A stretch of 64,000 bases of DNA from Anisus vortex (taxonomy: Eukaryota > Mollusca > Gastropoda > Planorbidae): NCBI GenBank assembly GCA_949126835.1, contig OX421496.1:19291844-19355843 (forward strand), written 5' to 3'. The translations under genes and the position numbers were made by a program. Position 1 is the stretch's first letter; each line of letters opens with the position of its first letter. Below are positions 1-64,000 of this stretch, in pieces. The notes under the pieces were generated by a model. The model had not been told where the DNA came from. It searched no databases and was given only the letters and a program-made list of their open reading frames with translations.

Positions 1-101
1 TACACTTTTTACTTTCAAATTCTAATGTAATTGAATATATTTACACTTTTCACTTTTAAATTCTAATGTAATAAAATATATTTACACTTTTTACTTTCAA
101 A
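1..101. repeat. 41-bp tandem repeat, about 2.5 copies
   Basis: Units start at 1, 42 and 83, differing at a few positions. The array may continue left of the window. Confidence 0.85.
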
Positions 102-606
102 GAAAAAAATCAACACAATAAGAAACATCCTTAGTTTTTTTCTCCTACTTGATAGTTAAAGTGGTTTAAAGTTTAAAGTACTCTTTAACACATGACTTTA
201 AACATGTCATGAAAATATAAAAGAAAAAAAATAATACTTTAAAATGCAACAACATCTCAACAAATCTTTAAACTCAATGTTTTATGGAGAAACAAATTGA
301 AAAAAGCAACAAGGAATCTGTTGAGCCACATGTCTTATTGAGCTGCATAAAAATAATAAGTGAGAACAAAAATGTCAGTGAATGTTTCAAGTGAAAGAAA
401 CGTATTGAGGTGATTGTGGGGAGAGGGAAAAGGGGGGGGGGGGGGGAGATAGCATTTAATGAAAACCTGTATGAAGATAGTGTAAGTTCCTCAGTCCGTG
501 AGAGGGAAGTGCCAATTAATGAAACTTTTGATACATTAGAAACATTAGAAGTTTTAACAATTTCCTTCTTGAAAACATGTTAATCATGTCTAGAATTAGA
601 ACTTAC
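1..606. other. Intron 29 (partial), AT-rich
   Basis: No exon with the expected second-lobe motifs is visible. A 41-bp unit ('tacactttttactttcaaat' plus 21 nt) is present about 2.5 times at 1-101, and a G-run lies near 432-447. Confidence 0.7.
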
Positions 607-55551
<54,945 letters not shown>

Positions 55552-55584
55552 CTTCTTCCTAGCTAGGACATTCTACAAAGCCTT
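55552..55584 (-). other. 5' UTR segment with in-frame stop and probable 3' splice site
   Basis: Reading the minus strand, 'tgctatttcag' ends at 55585 and looks like an intron acceptor, so an untranslated first exon probably lies further right. Between it and the ATG are 33 nt containing an in-frame TAG, which excludes an upstream in-frame extension. No promoter could be placed. Confidence 0.5.
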
Positions 55585-58500
55585 CTGAAATAGCATTTAT
55601 AAACAACCACAAAATTAGAACATATGTAACTAGAAAATCGTGAATACTAATTTATATTAATTATATATATACGTACATACACACATACATACACACACGT
55701 ATAAACATACACACACATATTATGTATACGTCTTTTCGAGTGCGTTATTTAAAATGTCATCCCAATATATTCCTGCATCAAACAGACACCAATTAATACC
55801 ACAAGATAGACTATAGACAGGCGTGTACCATGTTCTCATTGAGAAAACGATCGCTAATATCATTACTGGTTAAGCCCTAACCCATAGTTTAGGTTATTGG
55901 TATAGTCCCAAATAGTCACGCTATAACACTAGTGTAAGAGCACTAAAACTTTTGCAACAACTTCGGAAATGGAAGATTTATAAAAAAAAAAAAAAAAAAC
56001 CAAATAAAAAATACCAGACTACATGAAGCATAAAACTCTAAGGTTGAAATACTTGAAGATAATTAAATAAAATATACATAAATACATAGAGATAAATGAA
56101 AGAAAACTTTTCTAATTCCATATTATTACAACACCACAGATACTCTGTTATCTGTCTAGGTTATGATCTCTATAATAATATATCTCAAGCAACACGATGA
56201 ATCTTGAAAGAAGAATTTAATACTTGAACTAGCTTGATTACAAATATGAACTACTTCACTGGTAGCCGTGACCGTAGCTAAGCAGAAATCAACAACAACA
56301 CAAACCGCGCTAATACGTAACTATATAACATACGTTAATACAATAAAGCCTATAAATAGCTTTCATTTTGCATACTGTAATCTATATATCAATATCAGCA
56401 CTATCACTTTATCCACAAATAGAAACTAACTTTTCCTCACTGTTTGAATGCGAAATGAAAATATATCTCAAAGAACCACACACAGCTCCCCCCAACATCA
56501 ATACTTGACCAAATCCCAGACCATAAACCATCCAATAATAGGTGACCTGAAGAATGTTGGGGGGGCTGGTAGGCTAGTGATCAAAAAGAAAATGGCGCCG
56601 TAAAGATGTGGCCGTTTTATCTCCTCCTTGGGCAGTTCACGTCCGGTGGAAGGATCTGAGCCTAATTAACATTTAATTAGAATACATACGTGCACCCCTT
56701 CCCCCGCCCCTCGGGGGTCACTCAATATGGTCAGTTAAGTCCATCTGAACCAGAGAAATGTGGGAGTCATTGTTTAGAAATGCACCAACACTTTAAAAGT
56801 TAGCAAACAAATTGTGAAGTAAAAGTTAAGCGTATGTGTGAGAGGGGACTGTACTTATGGGCGTACCGGGACGTTTAGGAGAGGGCTCAGGCGTGGTAGG
56901 GAGTTGTAGGTGGACGACCCACTGTAAAGAGAACATACGTCTGGAAGAAGGAGAAAGAAGAGCAAAGACACCTCTTTTTTAGTTTAGTGTCAAAATTTTC
57001 AACAAATTACAATTCTCAGAAAGCGCCTTCCATCCACCTCTACTCCTCCACACACATCTTAAGTGGACGCCCACGATACTCACCCCCTCCCCTCTTCTCT
57101 CCCCTGTTTTCTGCTTCCATCATACAATTGTATAAAAGAAGGAGGAAGAAGAAAAACAACAAAATTCTTTTCCAACACGTTCCCGTTAAAATTGTTCACA
57201 CTCCAGTGGTAAAAGGAAACTCAAATAAAAACACAAACATACAAGAGTTAAGGGACGTGCGGGATGTGGCCCAGACGGTAGCGTCCCCTTGTTAGCTCAT
57301 AGTACCCGTTACTTATTGTTAGAGCACTGCTGAGGTAAGTTGGACTGACAGTTATTTGTGGGGTGGGGGAGAGGCGAGAGGGGGATCTTGTAATGGCCCC
57401 CACACCTCTATATTTATTAGTGTGTCAAGATGAATTGAATACTTAACACAAAAAAAAACACAACTATTTAAGACGTATATAATTTTACAAATTCCAAAGT
57501 GTCTGAGATCGTGGTTAATTTGACGGTGTAGTGGAGACCGGCCATGTCTCTGTGTACCATATTATAGTGTTATTCCCTGAGGTCAACAATAATTACGTCT
57601 TGACAATAACCATAATCACACAGTTACAGAACGTCAATAGTCGAGTACATGGGTCACTTTTACTCCTCCCCACCCTCCCACCGCCCCGCAAACGTCTGGA
57701 CCGATCAGAGAAGATCATAGTGTCTCCACGCCAAGACAACTGACCAGAAGATCATAGTGTCTCCACGCCAAGACAACTGACCAGAAAGTTTGTGGTGGGC
57801 TTTATAAGTCACATGGGCTAGTCACGTGATGGTCAATGTTGGGGGGGGGGGGGGTTTGGGGGATGCGAGAGAGGTGGGGCGTGAGAGGGTACCACAGTGC
57901 ACCCTGTATTGATGACGGGCGAGTGATAAGAAAAGAAGAATATAAATATACTTAAGAAAGGTGTGTGTGTTTGGGGGAGGGGGGTTTCTTCATTCACACA
58001 TACGTTGTATTAACAATACCAAACAACTTTCCTGCGCTTTAATAAAAAGTGAACATTCCATATCATACAACTTGTAAAACAGTACCTTCGGACAGAATAG
58101 TGTTCATGAATAAGAACTTGTTATATAGAAAAAAAACGTGTGTCTGTGTTCAAATCAATAACATCAACACATGTGAGTAGAGAAGATAGAAAAAAAAAAG
58201 GCAACACATGAAAAAAATATAAAAGTCCACAAGAATACAATAATTGTGTGTCCCTAAAAATAAATCTTAAATCGATCAAGTCCGAAATAATCTGTTGGAA
58301 AAAAACAACAACTGTTTTCTAATCCACGTTCGTTCTGAAAATAACAGAAAGGGAGATAAGTAGAAAAAAGTATTTCTTTTTTTTTTTTTTTGGTGGACTG
58401 GCGATTTGTGGTACGTTTTAAATAATTATTCCAAAGAATGGCCGAAAATGGGAGAGGGTGGGGGGGAAGTGGGGGTGAATAGAACCACAATGGGCAAGGG

Positions 58501-59388
58501 ACACGTGTGCGGGGGGCGGGGATGTGAAAATTGTGTTAAGTGGAGTTGGTTCATCAGAGAAAAAAAGAATCATCGAGACTAGGAAACAAAATGGCGTGTT
58601 TCTTGCCCATTATCTACAGACAGGCGAAACAACAAAAATATGTGGAATCAAATGGTCTGGTATTTATTTTTCTTACAGTGACTCATTTAGTCACTATAGA
58701 AAAGGAGGGATTTTAAGTGAGATTAATCAAATGTTATGATTGTTGACAAACTCTGCCATAGAAGAGAAATGAGCAATATAAGAATGTAAGGGAGAAAGAA
58801 AAGGAGAGAGTAGGAGAGTGAGTGAGAGAGAGAAAGAGGATGAGAGAGAGAGAAGATGTGGGCATTCGTGTGTAAAATTAGGAAATAGCTTTTTTTTTAA
58901 GATAGCCAGTGAGAGTTTATAGTCCGAACGAGACAGATAATATATAGATACAGATAATATAGATATACAGAGAGTAAACACATACGCAGATTTACATACG
59001 CAGATTTACATACTATACGCAGATTTACATACGCAGACACGGGGGGAGAGAGAGAAACATACACTGAGGCGGACTGAGAAAGACACAATACAAAAGGATA
59101 GAGACAAAGATGAAGAAAAAAAGAGTGTGAGAGAGAGTGAGAGAGAGAGAGAGTGAGAGAGAGAGAGAGAGAAAGAAAGACAGAACCATACAAAACAAGA
59201 GAGCGCGTCATATACATGCAAGTAAGAGAAAGCAGAAATCGCCTACAATGTATTCCAGCGAAAGCATTATTTAGAAATCTGTATGCATAATTCACTAGCT
59301 AGCGTTCCATGAAACATTCCATCAGATACACGTTTTACAAAAGCTTTATTCCACAACAGCCTTCTTTTAAAGCTGTATACTCTATGAC
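55585..59388. other. 5' flank or 5'-UTR intron of plexin
   Basis: AT-rich with G-runs (57841-57855, 58460-58530), a 37-bp tandem duplication (57709-57784) and GA-rich patches (58795-58860, 59040-59190). No promoter could be recognised with confidence. Confidence 0.5.
57709..57784. repeat. 37-bp tandem duplication
   Basis: Perfect copies beginning 'agaagatcatagtgtctcca' at 57709 and 57746. Confidence 0.95.
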
Positions 59389-60535
59389 CATTTATAGCAG
59401 TATACTCCATGGCCCTTTATAGCTGTATATTCTAAAGCCCTATGATAGCTGTATTACAGTATACTCCATGACATTTATAGCTGTATACTCACTCTAAAGC
59501 CATATGATAGCTGTATTACAGTATACTCCATGACATTTATAGCTGTATACTCACTCTAAAGCCATATGATAGATGTATTACAGTATACTCCATGACATTT
59601 ATAGCTGTATACTCACTCTAAAGCCCTATGATAGCTGTATTACAGTATACTCCATGACATTTATAGCTGTATACTCACTCTAAAGCCCTATGATAGCTGT
59701 ATTACAGTATACTCCATGACATTTATAGCTGTATACTCACTCTAAAGCCCTATGATAGCTGTATTACAGTATACTCCATGACATTTATAGCTGTATACTC
59801 ACTCTAAAGCCCTATGATAGCTGTATTACAGTATACTCCATGACATTTATAGCTGTATACTCACTCTAAAGCCATATGATAGCTGTATTACAGTATACTC
59901 CATGACATTTATAGCTGTATACTCACTCTAAAGCCATATGATAGATGTATTACAGTATACTCCATGACATTTATAGCTGTATACTCACTCTAAAGCCCTA
60001 TGATAGCTGTATTACAGTATACTCCATGACATTTATAGCTGTATACTCACTCTAAAGCCATATGATAGCTGTATTACAGTATACTCCATGACATTTATAG
60101 CTGTATACTCACTCTAAAGCCCTATGATAGCTGTATTACAGTATACTCCATGACATTTATAGCTGTATACTCACTCTAAAGCCCTATGATAGCTGTATTA
60201 CAGTATACTCCATGACATTTATAGCTGTATACTCACTCTAAAGCCATATGATAGCTGTATTACAGTATACTCCATGACATTTATAGCTGTATACTCACTC
60301 TAAAGCCATATGATAGCTGTATTACAGTATACTCCATGACATTTATAGCTGTATACTCACTCTAAAGCCATATGATAGCTGTATTACAGTATACTCCATG
60401 ACATTTATAGCTGTATACTCACTCTAAAGCCATATGATAGCTGTATTACAGTATACTCCATGACATTTATAGCTGTATACTCACTCTAAAGCCATATGAT
60501 AGCTGTATACTCTAAGGCCCTTTATAGCTGTATAC
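59389..60535. repeat. 62-bp satellite, about 18 copies
   Basis: Unit marked by 'actccatgacatttatagct', occurring every 62 bp from 59463 to 60455 (17 times) plus degenerate ends. Two subtypes, 'agccctatgatag' and 'agccatatgatag', and a rarer 'gatagatgtatt' variant are mixed along the array. Confidence 0.97.
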
Positions 60536-60641
60536 TCGACCACTGACTCCGTATAAACTGCCCGACCACTGACTCCATATACTGTAAAACCACTGACTCC
60601 ATTTACCAAATGTACGAGTCCATGGCGTCTCTACACCGTCC

Positions 60642-61311
60642 CAGACATGCCTACCCCTAAGGACTAAAAAGAGGAACAATCATGATGAAAAAGAGGATTT
60701 TTCAACAAAAAAGCGGAACACTCTTTATCTAACAATCTTTTATAACAAAAAACAAACAAACAATAAAACAACAACATTAGCTATTATTTAAAATGTAGGT
60801 AGGCTTACGTTTTACAGACAATTTGCAATGGATCTAGTTCTAGTAGGCCTACAAAGAACATTAAATTCATATGTTTTTCTTTGCTGAATAAACTCCATTG
60901 AATATTCCTTCCTATAACTGAATTAGTTTTTTTACAGTTTGAACAAGTCATACTTAAACTTTCTGAGGCAGGACGTTAAGATATATTCACAATCTTAGCA
61001 GGAGAAATGCAAAAAAGGAAGAAAAAATTCATTGCCAAACACGCGTAATACCGCGAAAAACTTCAGAAAAGCCCAGAAAATCTCTTTTCATAAACCCAGA
61101 AAACCCAAGTAATGATAATTATAGCATTGTGACCTTATTTGTGCCTTTGTTTTATCAACCTAGTCACGAACTATATTTCAACACATGAAAAACCCAAACT
61201 TTCCAATTTGGCGTAACAAAACTAGTAAAAAGCGGAACGGCGGAACAAAGTGTGTGTGTTTTATTATTAAGCGAAACAAATACGCCAAAAGCGGGACGGT
61301 AGGCATGTCTG
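60642..61311. mobile_element. Inverted-repeat DNA element, family unassigned
   Basis: Ends CAGACATGCCTACC and its inverted complement GGTAGGCATGTCTG. Internal blocks 'aaaagcggaac' occur near both ends. Length 670 bp, no coding frame. The target duplication is not clear (CGTC on both sides at best). Confidence 0.6.
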
Positions 61312-63349
61312 CGTCACCAAATATCTCACGGAGTCACATACTTATGACTCCCCGCCTTGGTATAAAAGCGTGTATGGGCTATTTCTTGAAAACTCCGGGT
61401 GGCCCCCTAATTTCATATACCGAATTCCCTCTATCGGGATGTCCCTCGAGGGCGTCCTGTCCTCTAATCCACATACGTAAAACATGGGATTTTAGACAAA
61501 CCGAGAGATTCATTGACAGCTGAGGTCAGTTTTCAAGTTTAGACAAATATTTTTTTTAGATAAAGATAGTTAGAAAAAGACAAAAGAGAAAAGGAGAGAG
61601 AGAGAGAGAGAGAGAGAGAAAGAAAGGGAGATAAAGAGATAGGGGAGAAGAAAACTTGTGAAAATTGTAAAACAAAAACAAAACAATACAAAAATATATC
61701 GAAAAATTGAATAAAAAGAAATAGGAAGCAGATGACAATAGAATAATGAAGAAGATAATACTGAAAGAAGGCGGGGGGGGGGGGGGGGGGAATTGAGAAT
61801 GAGAGACTAAGGAATGAGAAACGAGGGATAGGAGGCTGGGGAAAGAGAGTTAGAGAAAGAGAGAGGCTAAGACAGAACTAGAGATGGAGTGAAAGAAATA
61901 TAATTAACATATTACTTGAGTTGAAGATGAACATCAATAAGACAAACTATGCTGATGGCTGTACTCAGTATTGACTTCATATTTGGCCATGTTTGATGTG
62001 GTGGAAGAGACTGCTGAAATGACTACTGGGGCCCTTGTGTTGAAATATTGGGAAAAGAAACATTAGATATAAGGAAGACAAAGAAAGGACACCAGCAACT
62101 AGTTCTGATGATAAATCAGCCAGAAATATTCCCAGAGTTCCAAACTTACCATATTTATCTCTGAGAGAGGAAGAAATCCCCCCTCCCCCCCCCCCCCCCC
62201 CCCCAAAAAAAAAAAAAAAAAAAAAACCCGGGCCTTCAGCTAGCGCCATTGATTTCACTAACCTACAAGAAGTGCTAGTGCGAGCACTGATGGTTTGGCC
62301 ATCGGGTGGAGGGGTGCACTCGTGTCCAGCGAGCATGGCACGAGGGCTATATTTATTAGTGTGTCAAGATGAATACTTAAAAAATAAAAGTGGGAGTGAG
62401 AAGAACCAATCAGCAGAATCAACAATGGTCACGTGTCTGCGGCTCATTAAATCAAACGTCGTTATTGGAAGGCAAACAGCGCCGCAGTCAGGCAATAAAT
62501 AAATAAATACCTAGAAGAGTTGGCGGGTAAATTCTGAGTAAACTGATGACGCACAAAGTCGATACAGCGGGTGTTGAGGTCTGCTCTAATTCTAGCCTAT
62601 TAATGCACATTTAGCACCAGTCATATGTCTAGCCGAAAGTGAAATAATTATCAACATAGGCTACTACTGAATGATTTTGTTATAAACTACACAAAATAAA
62701 AAAATCAAACGTTGAGGACTCATAAAAAAATATATTTTCAAAATAAGATTCAATCCAGAGAATCTAAATCGAACCAGTTTGTTTTGCAGCAAATTTGCAG
62801 GATATTTTTTTTAGAATGTCCATAATGTGTTTTCATTTAAAGCAAAACAAATCCAGCTAGATTGTCGATGAATGAAGATGTCATGAAAACGAAATAAAGA
62901 AATGTAGGGCCTAATATTTTTTATATTTTTTATAAAAATGTTCCCAATTAATTGCTTACAACGTTATAAATTCTGTTTTTTTTTATCTTTTTCAAAGTTT
63001 TTGTTAAAACATTTTTTATTGAGCCACGTGTCTTATCCCTTTCAGCATTGAAACAAAAAAAAACATTCCAAATATGTAACCAGAAAGGTTTAATTGCAAG
63101 CGGCTAGTCTAGATCTAGCGATGAGCTCGAGGCGGAGATTTGAAAGTATGTCCAACTGGATTCGGTGATAAGCCATCCTCCCGCTCGGTTCTCTTTTTTT
63201 TTTGGGAGTGGTATGAGGCGGGGGAGATGAGCAGAGTGATAACCCTCATGATGTGATATTGCCAAGGGATGATGCCGCCAACACACATGAATATTTTAGA
63301 GGTGATATCTGGGTATTTGGCGAGTGTTCTTGACCCGCTACGACATTTT
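61312..63349. other. 5' flank, distal part
   Basis: Includes a GA-rich tract (61590-61640), a long C-run followed by an A-run (62172-62226) and a TATA-like 'ggtataaaagc' (about 61369) with no gene attached. Nothing else recognised. Confidence 0.5.
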
Positions 63350-63445
63350 ATATAATGGCAGGATGGTTTTAAGCTGGATAACAAAACAACTGCATTATAT
63401 AATGGCAGGATGGTTTTTTAAGCTGGATAACAAAACAACTGCATC
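63350..63445. repeat. 47-49-bp tandem duplication
   Basis: Two copies of 'atataatggcaggatggttt' plus 'aagctggataacaaaacaac'; the second has two extra T. Confidence 0.93.
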
Positions 63446-63580
63446 ATCGTGTTATTGGAAGAATAAAAAATGCGATGTTGTTTTTTCTATTATCGGTAAA
63501 GGTTGTAGTGGGTGCTTTAGATATATAAAATCGTATCAAAACAACAACGAAACAATAATCAAAGTGTATAACACCATCTA

Positions 63581-64000
63581 GGGGGCACGTGGCCTTGCGG
63601 CAGCGTGTTCGGCTGGCGTACCAAAGGTCCTGGGTACGAATCCTGGTGCAGGCTAGGATTTTTCCCGGGTCTGGATGATGTTCCTGGGTCTGGATGATGT
63701 TCCTGGGTCTGGATGATGTTCCTGGGTCTGGATGATGTTCCTGGGTCTGGATGATGTTCCTGGGTCTGGATGATGTTCCTGGGTCTGGATGATGTTCCTG
63801 GGTCTGGATGATGTTCCTGGGTCTGGATGATGTTCCTGGGTCTGGATGATGTTCCTGGGTCTGGATGATGTTCCCGGGTCTGGATGATGTTCCCGGGTCT
63901 GGATGATGTTCCCGGGTCTGGATGATGTTCCCGGGTCTGGATGATGTTCCTGGGTCTGGATGATGTTCCTGGGTCTGGATGATGTTCCTGGGTCTGGATG
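63581..64000 (+). mobile_element. SINE copy E, body expanded into a minisatellite
   Basis: tRNA-like head: A-box region 'GTGGCCTTGCGGCAGCG', 'GGCTGGCGTACC', B-box-like GGGTACGAATCC, then 'GGTGCAGGCTA'. Copy D on the other strand shares this head. After it the body segment 'TTCCCGGGTCTGGATGATG' repeats to the window edge. Confidence 0.8.
63662..64000. repeat. 19-bp minisatellite, about 18 copies, SINE-derived, continues past the window
   Basis: Unit 'ttcctgggtctggatgatg', with a block of 'ttcccggg' variants at 63861-63935. A single copy of the same stretch, flanked by GTTCC words 19 bp apart, is present in SINE copy D. Confidence 0.97.

Noticed and set aside
300..345. Shared word 'tgagccac.tgtcttat' at about 320 and 63020
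   Set aside because: Only 17 bp with different flanks; probably chance or an old repeat too decayed to define.
61365..61380. TATA box 'ggtataaaagc' as a plexin promoter
   Set aside because: It is on the plus strand, opposite to plexin, and no downstream gene was found.
63581..63660. True tRNA gene at the right edge
   Set aside because: A- and B-box-like words are present, but the cloverleaf is not complete and the same sequence occurs as a SINE head at 39895-40130.

Overview
The window is eukaryotic and almost wholly occupied by one multi-exon gene on the minus strand: a class A plexin, the semaphorin receptor of axon guidance and cell motility. I traced 29 coding exons from a signal-peptide exon (55328-55551) down to the cytoplasmic GAP/Rho-binding region (607-698). 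All use GT-AG introns with matching phases and together give 5,049 nt, or 1,683 codons. The remaining C-terminal GAP lobe, about 200-250 residues by family length, lies beyond the left edge. The order is signal peptide, Sema, three PSI domains alternating with IPT domains, one membrane segment, juxtamembrane coil, first GAP lobe with an intact Arg-Arg pair, and an inserted Rho-binding domain. AT-rich introns, abundant G-runs, tRNA-derived SINEs, non-LTR fragments and hAT/Harbinger elements suggest a lophotrochozoan, perhaps a gastropod mollusc. The species assignment is an impression, not something the sequence proves.

Layout. Positions 1-14500 hold exons 6-29, compactly arranged, with a 5'-truncated non-LTR retrotransposon (about 7925-9600) and a hAT-type MITE (7081-7426) in introns. 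Intron 5 (14490-26563) holds a 28-copy 35-bp satellite, two SINE copies and hAT-like MITEs; exon 5 is at 26564-26664. Intron 4 (26665-52352, 25.7 kb) is a repeat reservoir. It has a SINE carrying a 27-bp minisatellite, a 97-bp array passing into a 23-bp array, 12-, 20- and 27-bp arrays, a 3.7-kb 27-bp array with a 999-bp higher-order duplication, a nested transposon (a hAT element with a BED finger inside a broken PIF/Harbinger element) and a 2.5-kb 60-bp array. Exons 4 to 1 lie at 52353-55551. The 5' flank (55585-64000) holds an 18-copy 62-bp array, an unassigned inverted-repeat element and a SINE whose body has expanded into a 19-bp minisatellite running off the right edge.

The plexin is the only functional protein-coding gene I can support. 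The very long open frames over 34.5-38.8 kb and 43.5-46.1 kb are artefacts of arrays whose period is a multiple of three. The most interesting non-genic signals are minisatellites born from inside SINE copies, the three-level nested transposon at 40.7-42.9 kb, tandem repeats abutting several plexin 5' splice sites, and an intronic ghost of the end of exon 3.
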